A DNA stretch of 64,000 nucleotides from Methylobacterium thuringiense (GCF_022179645.1 NZ_BPRA01000008.1:124001-188000); one strand, 5' to 3'. Numbered from the stretch's first letter, positions 28,124 through 36,413 are shown. Notes: generated by a model from the sequence alone, not told the origin. A program made the numbers and translations.

Positions 28124-28444
28124 TCACGCACGCGGAAGGCCGGTGGCGGCTTTTGCGAGGGCGTCGTTCATGCGGGTCTGCCAGCCCGGCCCGGTGGCCT
28201 TGAAGGCGTCGACGACGTGCGGGTCGAGCCGGATCGTCACCGGCACCTTGCGGATGACGGCCGGCGGTCGGCCGCCCCGGTTCACCAGCGCCTCATAGAG
28301 CGCCGGCGGCAGCACGTCCTTTGCAGGCCGCAGCTGCGCCAGCTGCTCGTCCGTCAGTTCCGGATTGTCCGAGACCTCGTCCCAGTCCTCCTGACTGTAG
28401 GCCTCGTTCGGAACGTAGCCGGGGGCGTGTTCAGGCTTGGTCAT
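28124..28444 (-). CDS. brnA: BrnA family antitoxin
   Basis: 106 residues. The C-terminal half carries the ribbon-helix-helix-like DNA-binding segment (VTIRLDPHVVDAFKATGPGW) that defines BrnA; the N-terminal half is acidic (NPELTDEQLAQLRPA) and should wrap the toxin. BrnA neutralises BrnT and represses its own operon. It overlaps the toxin gene by 14 bases, the toxin-first order typical for brnTA. ATG start. Confidence 0.88.
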   Translation of the reverse strand: MTKPEHAPGYVPNEAYSQEDWDEVSDNPELTDEQLAQLRPAKDVLPPALYEALVNRGGRPPAVIRKVPVTIRLDPHVVDAFKATGPGWQTRMNDALAKAATGLPRA

Positions 28445-28706
28445 GGACGGCCCTTTCCTTCGCGTTGGCGTGGCGAATGCTGACGAGCGAGACCGCCTCG
28501 GTTCCCAGTGGCGAGACGATCGCGACGACGACAGTCGCCCCTTTCCACGTCCCGACCAGCGTGAAGCGGATGCGCCCAGTCCTGCTGGCCTTGGCGGGCA
28601 GGGTCACGAACCGGTCGAAGCTGAAGGCCGCCTCGAACTCCGAGAAGTCGAATCCATGCTTGGCGATGTTCGCCTGTCGCTTCGACTCGTCGTAGATGAT
28701 CGTCAC
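28431..28706 (-). CDS. brnT: BrnT family ribonuclease toxin
   Basis: 91 residues beginning MTIIYDESKRQANIAKHGFD, the BrnT signature, then FSEFEAAFSFDRFV, RFTLVGTWKGATVVVA and the C-terminal VSIRHANAKERAVHD. BrnT has a RelE-like fold and is a type II RNase toxin. The start codon is GTG at 28704-28706; no Shine-Dalgarno precedes it and the predicted promoter ends only five bases upstream, pointing to a leaderless message. The module sits between pyrE and rel, two genes usually closer together in this order, suggesting insertion. Confidence 0.9.
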   Translation of the reverse strand: MTIIYDESKRQANIAKHGFDFSEFEAAFSFDRFVTLPAKASRTGRIRFTLVGTWKGATVVVAIVSPLGTEAVSLVSIRHANAKERAVHDQA

Positions 28707-28710
28707 AGCT

Positions 28711-28740
28711 TTTTGTACGTACGAAAACTTATTCCGTCAA
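28711..28740 (-). promoter_or_regulatory. brnTA promoter with operator palindrome over the -10
   Basis: On the minus strand: TTGACG (28740-28735), exactly 17 bases, then TACAAA (28717-28712), an excellent sigma70-type match. The perfect palindrome GTACGTAC (28715-28722), flanked by TTTT and (G)AAAA, overlaps the -10 and is the obvious site for BrnA autorepression. The -10 ends five bases before the GTG of brnT. Confidence 0.75.
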
Positions 28741-28756
28741 ACGGTGTCTCTCCACC

Positions 28757-30982
28757 TCACCCGTTCATCCGCTCCGCCCGGCTCACCGAGCGCTTCGCCC
28801 GCAATTCCATCACAATGGCGTTGAGGTGCTTCAGGTCCCAGACGGCGAGATCGATGACGATGTCGGTGAAGTCCTGGGTGCGGCGGGTCATCTTGACGTT
28901 GTCGATGTTGCCGTCGTGGTCGGCGATGACCTGGGAGATCTGGGCCAGCACGCCGGGCTCGTTGATCGACTCCACCATGAGGCGGGCGGGGAAGCGTTCG
29001 TTGGAGCCGGCCTCTACGTCCCAGCGCACGTCGAGCCAGCGCTCGGGCTCGTTGTCGAAATCGGCGAGCGCCGCCGACTGGATCGGGTAGATCGTCACGC
29101 CGATGCCGGGCGTCAGGATGCCGACGATGCGGTCGCCGGGCACCGCACCGCCATTCGGGGCGAAGCTCACCGGCAGGTCGCCGGCGACGCCGCGGATCGG
29201 GATCCCTGCGTCCGGCACGGCCCCGCCCTCGGGAAAGGTCAGGCGGATCGTCTGGTCCTTGCGGCTGAGCCGGCCGGCCCCGTCGGCGCCGCCCTGGGCC
29301 GAGCCCGGCGAGCCCGTGCTGCGGTTATCCTTGAAGTCCGGATAGACCGCCTTGACCACGTCGCCCGAGAACATCTCGCCGCGGCCCACCGCCGCGAAGA
29401 CGTCGTCGGGCGTGGCGCGGGCGAGCCGCGGCAGGGAGCCCCGCAGCTTCTCCTCCGTGAAGCTCTTGCCCGCGCGCTCGAAGGCGCGATCGAGGATCTG
29501 GCGGCCGAGGCCGGCATATTGCCGCCGCACGGCGGTGCGGGTGGCGCGGCGGATGGCGGCGCGGGCCTTGCCGGTGACGACGAGGGACTCCCACGCGGCC
29601 GGCGGCGAGGCGCCGTCCGAGCGGGAAATCTCGACCTCGTCGCCGTTGGCGAGTTCGTGCAGCAGCGGGGCCATGCGGCCGTTGATCTTGGCCCCCACCG
29701 CCGAGTTGCCGACGTCGGTATGCACCGCATAGGCGAAGTCGATCGGCGTGGCGCCGCGGGGCAGGGCGATGAGGCGGCCCTTCGGCGTGAAGCAGAAGAC
29801 CTGGTCCTGGAAGAGTTCGAGCTTGGTGTGCTCCAGGAATTCTTCCGGGGAATCGCCCTCGGCCAGGAGTTCGATGGTGCGGCGCAGCCACTGGTAGGCC
29901 CCACTCTCGGTGGCCAGCCTCGGGCGGTTCTCGGCGTCGTCGCGCTCGCCGTCCTCCTTGTACTGCGCATGCGCGGCGATGCCGTATTCGGCGATCTCGT
30001 CCATGGCGTAGGTGCGGATCTGCAGTTCGACGCGCTGGCGCTTCGGCCCGATCACCGTGGTGTGGATCGAGCGATAGTCGTTCTGCTTCGGCGTCGAGAT
30101 GTAGTCCTTGTAGCGGCCGGGCACGGTCGGCCAGCTGGTGTGGACGACGCCGAGCGCGCCGTAGCATTCGGGCGTGGTGCCGACGACGACGCGGAAGCCG
30201 ACGATGTCGGAGAGCTGCTCGAAGGCGACGGACTTGCGCTCCATCTTCGACCAGATCGAATAGGGCTTCTTGAGCCGCCCCTTCACCTCGGCCGGGATGC
30301 CCCGCACCGCGAGGCGCGCGGTCAGATCCTTCTCGATGGTCGCGATCAGGCTGCGGGAGGTCTCGGAGAACGCCTCCAGCCGCTTGGCGATGGTGGCGTA
30401 GACCTCCGGCTTGAGGTTCTGGAGGGAGAGGTCCTCCAGCTCGTCGCGCAGCTCCTGCATGCCCATGCGGCCGGCAAGCGGCGCGTAGATGTCGAGGGTC
30501 TCCTCGGCGATGCGGGCGCGCTTCTCGGGCTTCATGAAGCTCAGGGTGCGCATGTTGTGCAGGCGGTCGGCGAGCTTCACGAGGAGCACGCGCACGTCCT
30601 CGGCCACAGCCAGCAGGAGCTTGCGGAAGTTCTCGCCCTGCACGGCGCGCTTCGAGACGAGGTCGAGCCGTTTGAGCTTGGTCAGGCCGTCGACCAGCGC
30701 CCGGATCTCGGGGCTGAACAGCCGGCCGATCTCCTCGAGCGTCGCCGCCGTGTCCTCGACGGTGTCGTGCAGGACGGCCGCGACGATGGTGGCATCGTCG
30801 AGCCGCAGATCGGTGAGGATCGCGGCCACTTCCAGCGGATGTGCGAAGAAGGGATCGCCCGAGGCCCGCTTCTGGGTGCCGTGGGCGCGCATCGCGTAGA
30901 CGTAGGCTCGGTTGAGGAGAGCCTCGTCGGTGGCCGGGTTGTAGCGTTTGACCCGCTCGACGAGTTCGTACTGGCGCATCAT
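28757..30982 (-). CDS. rsh: Bifunctional (p)ppGpp synthetase/hydrolase (Rel/SpoT homologue)
   Basis: 741 residues, the usual length. Makes and degrades the alarmone (p)ppGpp in the stringent response. Domains in order: HD hydrolase (about 25-180, with His72-Asp73 in AAVLHDTVEDT), synthetase (about 235-345, with NDYRSIHTTVIGPKRQRVELQIRT), TGS (about 385-445, CFTPKGRLIALPRGATPIDFA), helical region, and C-terminal ACT (about 660-735). Both catalytic domains look intact, so this is a dual-function enzyme as is normal when only one long RSH exists. Start may be either of two adjacent ATGs (30982 or 30979). rpoZ lies just upstream on the same strand. Confidence 0.96.
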   Translation of the reverse strand: MMRQYELVERVKRYNPATDEALLNRAYVYAMRAHGTQKRASGDPFFAHPLEVAAILTDLRLDDATIVAAVLHDTVEDTAATLEEIGRLFSPEIRALVDGLTKLKRLDLVSKRAVQGENFRKLLLAVAEDVRVLLVKLADRLHNMRTLSFMKPEKRARIAEETLDIYAPLAGRMGMQELRDELEDLSLQNLKPEVYATIAKRLEAFSETSRSLIATIEKDLTARLAVRGIPAEVKGRLKKPYSIWSKMERKSVAFEQLSDIVGFRVVVGTTPECYGALGVVHTSWPTVPGRYKDYISTPKQNDYRSIHTTVIGPKRQRVELQIRTYAMDEIAEYGIAAHAQYKEDGERDDAENRPRLATESGAYQWLRRTIELLAEGDSPEEFLEHTKLELFQDQVFCFTPKGRLIALPRGATPIDFAYAVHTDVGNSAVGAKINGRMAPLLHELANGDEVEISRSDGASPPAAWESLVVTGKARAAIRRATRTAVRRQYAGLGRQILDRAFERAGKSFTEEKLRGSLPRLARATPDDVFAAVGRGEMFSGDVVKAVYPDFKDNRSTGSPGSAQGGADGAGRLSRKDQTIRLTFPEGGAVPDAGIPIRGVAGDLPVSFAPNGGAVPGDRIVGILTPGIGVTIYPIQSAALADFDNEPERWLDVRWDVEAGSNERFPARLMVESINEPGVLAQISQVIADHDGNIDNVKMTRRTQDFTDIVIDLAVWDLKHLNAIVMELRAKRSVSRAERMNG

Positions 30983-31116
30983 CCGCCGACATCACCTTCC
31001 GCAAACACGGCCAGAGACCCGAAAGCGGGAGTATTCCCGCATCGGCGCGCCCGGCACCAGACACGATCGCGTGGATATGGGGTCGCGTTTATGCGGCCGA
31101 CACACCGGGAAGGCCG

Positions 31117-31147
31117 AAACGAAGAAGCCCGGCCTTGCGACCGGGCT
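31117..31147 (-). terminator. Rho-independent terminator of rpoZ
   Basis: On the minus strand a seven-base stem (AGCCCGG with CCGGGCT, loop of eight) is followed by TCTTCGTTT. It lies 32 bases after the rpoZ stop and would separate rpoZ from rel, so rel should have its own promoter. Confidence 0.75.
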
Positions 31148-31178
31148 CGTTCAGACATCGCGGTGTGAACGCGGCGGC

Positions 31179-31592
31179 TCAGTCGCCCTCGTCGTCGGTC
31201 TCGGTCGGCGGCGCGAGGTTCTCGAGGCCGCGGAGCAGGTCTTCCTCGCTCATGCGGTCGAAGTTCGGCGCGCTTTCGTCGCCGTTGGCCGATGGCGGCG
31301 CAACGGATGCGGCCGCGGGCGAGCTCGACAGCAGCGGCACGGTCTCGGCCTCCGGCTCGTCGACCTCGACGTATTTCTGCAGCGAATGGATCAGCTGCTC
31401 CTTGAGGTCGTCGGCCGTGATGGTCGCGTCGCCGATCTCGCGCAACGCCACGACGGGGTTCTTGTCGCGGTCGCGATCGACGGTCAGCGGGGCGCCGGAG
31501 GCGAGCAGGCGCGCACGGTGGCTGGCGAGCAGCACCAGCTCGAACCGGTTCTCGACCTTCTCGATGCAGTCTTCGACGGTGACGCGAGCCAT
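31179..31592 (-). CDS. rpoZ: DNA-directed RNA polymerase omega subunit
   Basis: 137 residues from the ATG at 31590-31592. The start [20 protein letters not shown] and [15 protein letters not shown] are the omega core that clamps the beta' C-terminus and takes part in the ppGpp binding site. The C-terminal 55 residues are an acidic Ser/Pro-rich extension common in alphaproteobacterial omega. Adjacent to rel on the same strand, the widespread arrangement. Confidence 0.95.
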   Translation of the reverse strand: MARVTVEDCIEKVENRFELVLLASHRARLLASGAPLTVDRDRDKNPVVALREIGDATITADDLKEQLIHSLQKYVEVDEPEAETVPLLSSSPAAASVAPPSANGDESAPNFDRMSEEDLLRGLENLAPPTETDDEGD

Positions 31593-32086
31593 GCGGAGCG
31601 GCCCCTTCCCAAGGTATACGGAGTGTTGCGGTATGAACCAGCTCCTTACACCCGATGCGGCCCTGCAACAAGCGCGGCCCGCGCCGGTCGGACCGGGGGC
31701 TCCGGGCCCGGGCCGACGGAACGCGGCGTTCGGGTGCGCAGACACCGGAAATGCACTTCGATCCCGAATGTCGGCGCGCCGAACGGATCTCGGAGAGCTG
31801 CGCGCAAGACGGCTCGCCCGCGACGCTCCGTCGACGACACGACGGAATTCGTGATACTGCGATACATGGTTTTCGAGCCGTTGCTGGATTTCTCGCGATG
31901 TTTCGAGACGCGGCAGCAAAGCTTTACTTCAAGTATCCGATCCTGCCGGACGACCGCAGGATTGCGGTATTCGGGGAGCAGAATCTTGACGCGATCGCGG
32001 ACGCGCCTTTCTCCGCCGACGAGAACGCTCTGAAAACCATCTCGGCTCACAAGAGCGCGACGCCACCATGGAACGAAGGCTCAAAC
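31593..32086. other. Intergenic region between divergent rpoZ and HD-GYP gene
   Basis: 494 bases. The reading frame of the HD-GYP gene stays open through it, with an ATG at 31898, but the encoded stretch has no family similarity and I treat it as leader. Promoters for both divergent genes must be here. I could not fix any operator, RNA or terminator. Confidence 0.4.
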
Positions 32087-33193
32087 ATGAAGGGAACGCA
32101 CGCGAACCGAAGCCTGATGGCGAGCGGAAACGTCGTGGTTCTGAGCGACCGGCCCGATCGGGGCCGCCATCTCGCGGAAGCCGTCGCGCCGGTCGCGGAT
32201 TGCCGTCTGGCCGGGGTCGAGGAGCACTGGGCGGATCTCGACGCCACCATCGGCATCATCGCCGACGTCACGCCGACGCGATCCGAGACCCGCGTTTGCC
32301 TCAACAGGCTGCTCGGCCGCCTCCAAGGGCGGCGTCTGCCGGCGATCCATCTCGTGCGCAGCAGCCAGGCGGCGGCCGTCCACGAGGCGCAGTCCCTGGG
32401 GGCGACGGCCTGCCTTCCCGCCACGCTCGACCCGAGCGTCGTCGTGGAGGCCCTGTTCCGTCAGATCCATCCCGAGGACACGATCGCCGAACTCATCGTC
32501 CGGCGTCACGTCGCGCGCACGGGCGAGCTCATCAACAGCATGTTCCACACGGCCGAGACCGGCGGCATCGACATGGAGGAGGTCGAGCGCGGGCTCGATC
32601 CGGTGATGGACGCCGTCAAGGACGGCGGTCTGACCGGATGGCTGGAGGTCGTGCGCATGCACGACGACATCACCTTTCAGCATTGCCTGCTCGTGGCCGG
32701 CCTCACGGCCGGCTTCGCACGCTCGCTCCGCCTGTCGGGCGGCGATTCCCAGCGCATGGTGCGCGCCGCGCTAGTCCACGACGTCGGCAAGTCGCGGATC
32801 CCCGCGGCGATCCTGAACAAGCCTGGCCGGCTCGATCCCGACGAGCGCACCGTGATGCGCACGCATGCCGCCATCGGGCACGAGATCCTGCTGGCGTCGG
32901 GCTCCTGCGATGCGATCACGCTGGCGGTGACGCGCCATCACCACGAGATGCTCGACGGCTCGGGCTATCCGGACGGCCTGAGCGGGTCGGCGATCGGCGA
33001 TCCGGTCCGTCTGCTCACGATCTGCGACATCTACGCGGCGCTGATCGAGCGGCGGCCGTACAAGGCGCCGATGCCCGAGAGCGAGGCCCTGCGCGTCCTC
33101 CAGAGCATGGAGGGCAAGCTGGAGGCCGGCCTCGTCGACGCCTTCGCCAAATCGATCGTCGTCGGCCTCGGCAGACCTGCGGCGGCGGGCTGA
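32087..33193 (+). CDS. HD-GYP domain protein, putative cyclic-di-GMP phosphodiesterase
   Basis: 368 residues from the ATG at 32087 (GAAGG seven bases upstream). Residues 15-125 look like a receiver fold (NVVVLSDRPDRGRHLAEAV, then IGIIADV and IHLVRSSQ), but the acidic pocket and a clear phospho-acceptor are doubtful, so it may be a pseudo-receiver. A helical linker leads to the HD-GYP domain (about 185-345): His231-Asp232 in LVHDVGKSRIP, HHHEMLDGSGYPDG at 284-297 and Asp314 in TICDIYAAL. These residues predict cyclic-di-GMP hydrolysis. The carbonic anhydrase gene follows 109 bases downstream. Confidence 0.85.
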   Translation: MKGTHANRSLMASGNVVVLSDRPDRGRHLAEAVAPVADCRLAGVEEHWADLDATIGIIADVTPTRSETRVCLNRLLGRLQGRRLPAIHLVRSSQAAAVHEAQSLGATACLPATLDPSVVVEALFRQIHPEDTIAELIVRRHVARTGELINSMFHTAETGGIDMEEVERGLDPVMDAVKDGGLTGWLEVVRMHDDITFQHCLLVAGLTAGFARSLRLSGGDSQRMVRAALVHDVGKSRIPAAILNKPGRLDPDERTVMRTHAAIGHEILLASGSCDAITLAVTRHHHEMLDGSGYPDGLSGSAIGDPVRLLTICDIYAALIERRPYKAPMPESEALRVLQSMEGKLEAGLVDAFAKSIVVGLGRPAAAG

Positions 33194-33302
33194 AGCGGCG
33201 GGCCGGGCGAATCCGGGTTACAACCCGCGATCCGCACGCTACCGTCCGGGACGGCTTTCGGGACAGGAAGCGCCGTCGTTCGATCCGACGAGGGAGTGCA
33301 CC

Positions 33303-34025
33303 GTGGGCCAGCAGCTCGATCGACGCGCCTTCCTGAGCTGCGGCTGCGCCGCCGGGCTCGGCTGCTTCGCGGCAACCGCGCTTCCACGGCCCGGCTTCGC
33401 CGCGGAACTCTCCCACAAGAAGACCGATCTGACGCCCGATCGGGCGCTGCAGGCGTTGAAGGACGGCAACCGGTCCTTCTCCACCGACAGCCCGGTGCGC
33501 GCCGTCCAGGGCCGCGAGCGCCGCATCGAGATCGCGCTCGCGCAGACGCCGTTCTGCGTGCTGGTGAGCTGCTCCGATTCCCGCGTCTCGCCAGAGATCC
33601 TGTTCGGACGCGGGCTCGGCGAGTTGTTCATCGTGCGCAACGCCGGCAACACCGTCGACACCGCGGCGCTCGGCTCGATCGAGTACGCCGTCTCGCAACT
33701 CGGCGTGCCGCTGATCCTGGTGATGGGCCACAGCCGCTGCGGCGCGGTGCTCGCCGCCGTGGACGTCGTAAAGAACAACACCGTCTATCCCGGCGCCATC
33801 GGACGGATGATCGAGCCGATCGTGCCGGCGGTGCTCTCGGTCAGGGACAAGCCCGGCGATCTCGTCGAGAACGCGGTCCGGGCCAACGTCTCGCGCATCG
33901 TCTCGCGCCTGCGTACGGCCTCGGAGCCGGCCCTGATCGATCCGTTGGAGCACAGGCAGCTGCGCGTGGTCGGTGCCGCCTACAGCCTCGACACCGGCGG
34001 CGTGGACTTCTTCGACGAAGCCTGA
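33303..34025 (+). CDS. Beta-class carbonic anhydrase, exported
   Basis: 240 residues, GTG start with GAGGGAG upstream. Interconverts CO2 and bicarbonate. A twin-arginine-like signal (LDRRAFLSCGCAAGLGCFAA, cleavage after about residue 34, GFAA) predicts periplasmic location, unlike most cytosolic beta enzymes. The zinc ligands are Cys90 and Asp92 (CSDSR), His143 and Cys146 (GHSRCG); Arg94 completes the Asp-Arg dyad. In one-carbon-using bacteria it could aid CO2/bicarbonate exchange for carboxylation steps, an inference from organism type. Confidence 0.92.
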   Translation: MGQQLDRRAFLSCGCAAGLGCFAATALPRPGFAAELSHKKTDLTPDRALQALKDGNRSFSTDSPVRAVQGRERRIEIALAQTPFCVLVSCSDSRVSPEILFGRGLGELFIVRNAGNTVDTAALGSIEYAVSQLGVPLILVMGHSRCGAVLAAVDVVKNNTVYPGAIGRMIEPIVPAVLSVRDKPGDLVENAVRANVSRIVSRLRTASEPALIDPLEHRQLRVVGAAYSLDTGGVDFFDEA

Positions 34026-34334
34026 GCGAAGAATGTGATCGCAACAGATATAAAGCCGGCCGCTCCGTAGGATACCCGACCGATCGGCAAGCTTTCCGGT
34101 GACGCGTCGATCGTTTCGTTCTCCAAGATCGGGGCGGTGTCGAACGTTCAGGCGGCGATCCGATGCACGCGAATCCTGACATGGCCGTCCGTATCTTGGC
34201 CTCGATGCTTGCGGGCGCGATCGTACGGTCGTGATCCACGATGAAACCCGCCGACGCGGCTTGCAACTTAGCGTTCCGTCGTGACGTTATTTCCCGGCGC
34301 GCAGATCCGTGACCGTCGCACCGTGCGAGGCCGA
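34026..34334. other. Intergenic region after the carbonic anhydrase gene
   Basis: 309 bases of mixed composition with no credible gene, terminator or clear promoter. The only notable feature is moderate AT content around 34035-34060. Confidence 0.4.
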
Positions 34335-34520
34335 ATGTCCGACGAATCCAAAGACATGTCCGAGATCATCAGGCTCTGCCAGGAGCTTGAAAGGCTGGTC
34401 GGCGCCGACGCGCCGTTGCGGGTGCGGACCTTGGTCGAGATGCTGATGATCGAGCTGGAACGCCAGACGCTGACTGCTGGAGCCGTATCCGATCCGACCG
34501 CATCGGCTCGGCGTCCCTAA
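34335..34520 (+). CDS. Small hypothetical helical protein
   Basis: 61 residues from the ATG at 34335; the frame starts earlier at 34281 but that part is not protein-like. Residues 3-43 form an amphipathic helix-turn-helix (MSEIIRLCQELERLVGADAP, then VRTLVEMLMIELERQTL). No family recognised. The last 13 codons lie inside the dispersed repeat at 34481, so the original C-terminus may have been altered by repeat insertion. Confidence 0.5.
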   Translation: MSDESKDMSEIIRLCQELERLVGADAPLRVRTLVEMLMIELERQTLTAGAVSDPTASARRP

Positions 34521-34576
34521 GCTTTTGTCGTGACGCGCTTTTTCGACCAAGCGGCAACCACTTGGCCGGAAGGCGC
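34481..34576. repeat. Dispersed palindromic repeat, copy A
   Basis: Begins AGCCGTATCCGATCCGACCG and contains AAGCTTTTGTCGTGACGCGC, then a GACGCG...GGCGC palindromic half. It aligns along its full length with 55815-55913. Similar 'GACGCG-TTTTC-ACCGG-AAAACGC' elements are widespread in Hyphomicrobiales. It provides the 3' end of the gene at 34335-34520 and abuts the stop codon of the convergent DUF6894 gene. Confidence 0.8.
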
Positions 34577-34577
34577 T

Positions 34578-34808
34578 TTATGGAACGTCGACCTGGGACA
34601 ACATGCGAACCCTGAGGCAGACCGCGCCCGTGAGGTCGCGAACCGTCACGACGATCTCCGCTTCCTTGCCGTGACGGGATTCGCGTGCGGCGACGCTCGC
34701 CGCCTCCATCAGGGCCTGAGCGCGCAGGTCGAGCGAATCGCGAACATGCCGCCCGGTCTTGTCAGCGATCCGGACGCTGCCGCTGATGTCGAAGAAATAA
34801 AGAAGCAT
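34578..34808 (-). CDS. DUF6894 family small protein, divergent member
   Basis: 76 residues from the ATG at 34806-34808 (a TTG two codons earlier is possible). Plan: beta start MLLYFFDISGSVRIADKTGR, Ala-rich helix (RAQALMEAASVAARES), then paired strands EIVVTVRDLTGAVCLRVRML. It shares VVTVRD with the other two copies in the window but has less of the acidic 'D..G.EF.D' loop. Function unknown. It precedes nothing on its strand and follows the paralogue at 34864 by 55 bases. Confidence 0.7.
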   Translation of the reverse strand: MLLYFFDISGSVRIADKTGRHVRDSLDLRAQALMEAASVAARESRHGKEAEIVVTVRDLTGAVCLRVRMLSQVDVP

Positions 34809-34863
34809 ACCCAAGGGTTGCGTCTTGCCGGAGGGCGGGCTGCCCTCGGCATCGCTTCACCAA

Positions 34864-35148
34864 CTATGCGACATGCGGCATCGATCCCTGCACGCCCGAA
34901 TTCGCGCCGGCACCGGGTTTCCGATCGTCGACCTGACAGATCAGGCGAACCCGCACCACCACCGAATCCGGTCCGTCCCGAACCGTGACGACGATGACGC
35001 CGCTCTTCTCGAGATTGGCCGGGTCGCCGCCATAGACCGCAGCCCGACGGAACGCCTCCGCTTGAGCGGCGGCGGAATCCGAAAAATCCTGCCCCTGCTC
35101 GTCATGGATCGAAATGCTGTCGTCGATATCGAAATAATAGCGCGGCAT
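34864..35148 (-). CDS. DUF6894 family small protein
   Basis: 94 residues from the ATG at 35146-35148. Opens MPRYYFDIDDSISIHDEQGQ, closest to the product at 18518-18751 (MPRYFFDI), followed by an Ala-rich helix (SAAAQAEAFRRAAVYGGD) and VIVVTVRDGPDSVVVRVRLI. The last 20 residues are a Gly/Asn-rich tail not seen in the paralogues. It forms a tandem with the 34578 gene on the minus strand, possibly one transcript. Confidence 0.75.
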   Translation of the reverse strand: MPRYYFDIDDSISIHDEQGQDFSDSAAAQAEAFRRAAVYGGDPANLEKSGVIVVTVRDGPDSVVVRVRLICQVDDRKPGAGANSGVQGSMPHVA

Positions 35149-35467
35149 ACGCCCCCCTGAATCTTTCAGGCGGGAGCACACTCATCTCTCAGGCATCAGC
35201 GCCCGATACGAGTTGCTGACGATATACTTCTGTAGCCCAGTCTCCACGATTAAGATAGCGCTTGCCCTCACCCGCGGCACTGGGAAGCGCCCGGTCCTGT
35301 CGCGGCCCGCCTCGCTGTGGAGGCGATCGCGATGGGCCGCCGCCGGGCTTGTGCGTTGCATTGTTGACACCCGCGGCCTGCGATGCGAGTGCGCCGCGCC
35401 TTGAGGCCGCGCCCGCCGACCCGTCGGCGCAGCGCGCGGCGATGCGGCACGAGACGGACCGAACGTC
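35149..35467. other. Intergenic region upstream of fabD
   Basis: 319 bases between the divergent DUF6894 gene and fabD. No gene, terminator or confident promoter motif was seen. It should hold the promoter of the fab cluster. Confidence 0.4.
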
Positions 35468-36400
35468 ATGACGCGAGCCTTCATCTTCCCCGGCCAGGGC
35501 AGCCAGGTCGTCGGCATGGGCAAGGCGCTGGCCGCGATCTCCGAGCCGGCGCGCCACGTCTTCGCCGAGGTTGACGACGCCCTCGGCGAAAACCTCTCGC
35601 GCATCATGTTCGAGGGGCCGGTCGAGGAGCTGACGCTCACGGCCAACGCCCAGCCGGCCCTGATGGCGGCGAGCCTCGCGGTGGTGCGGGCGCTCGAAAG
35701 CGAGCGCGGTCTCGACATCGCCCGGGACGCCGCCTGCGTCGCCGGCCATTCGCTCGGCGAATATTCCGCGCTCGCCGCCGCCGGCACTTTCTCGATCGCC
35801 GACACCGCCCGGCTGCTGCGCATCCGCGGCGAGGCGATGCAGCGTGCGGTGGCGCCGGGGGAGGGCGCCATGGCGGCGCTGATCGGCCCCGACCTCGCCA
35901 CCGCCCACGCCATCGCCGAGGAGGCTGCAGAGGGTCGGGTTTGCGGCGTCGCCAACGACAACGGCGCGGGGCAGGTCGTGTTGTCGGGCCACAAGGATGC
36001 GATCGAGCGCGCCGTGGCCATCGCGCAGAAGCGCGGCGTCAAGCGCGCGATCCTGCTCAACGTCTCCGCCCCCTTCCACTGCAGTCTGATGGGTCCGGCG
36101 GCCGACGCCATGCGCGAGGCGCTTCGTCAGGTCTCGATGCGGGCGCCGTCGGTGCCGATCTACGCCAACGTCACCGCCGGACCGCTGAGCGATCCGGAGG
36201 CGATCCGCGAGGCACTGGTGGCGCAGGTCACCGGCACCGTGCGTTGGGCCGAGAGCGTTGCCGCCATGGCGGCCTCCGGCGTCGACCGCTTTTACGAATT
36301 GGGCGCCGGCAAGGTCCTGACGGGATTGGTCAAGCGGATCGCGCCGGGAGCCACCGCCGGCGCCATCGGCACGGCCGACGACGTCGCCGCCTACGCTTGA
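35468..36400 (+). CDS. fabD: Malonyl-CoA:ACP transacylase
   Basis: 310 residues. Loads malonyl groups from CoA onto acyl carrier protein to feed fatty-acid elongation. The start FIFPGQGSQVVGMGKALA, the nucleophile Ser95 in GHSLGEYSALAAAG and the later FHCSLM (catalytic His) are all present. First gene of a plus-strand fab cluster, with fabG beginning 13 bases after its stop. Length is standard (about 310). Confidence 0.97.
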   Translation: MTRAFIFPGQGSQVVGMGKALAAISEPARHVFAEVDDALGENLSRIMFEGPVEELTLTANAQPALMAASLAVVRALESERGLDIARDAACVAGHSLGEYSALAAAGTFSIADTARLLRIRGEAMQRAVAPGEGAMAALIGPDLATAHAIAEEAAEGRVCGVANDNGAGQVVLSGHKDAIERAVAIAQKRGVKRAILLNVSAPFHCSLMGPAADAMREALRQVSMRAPSVPIYANVTAGPLSDPEAIREALVAQVTGTVRWAESVAAMAASGVDRFYELGAGKVLTGLVKRIAPGATAGAIGTADDVAAYA

Positions 36401-36413
36401 GGATGATTTGACG

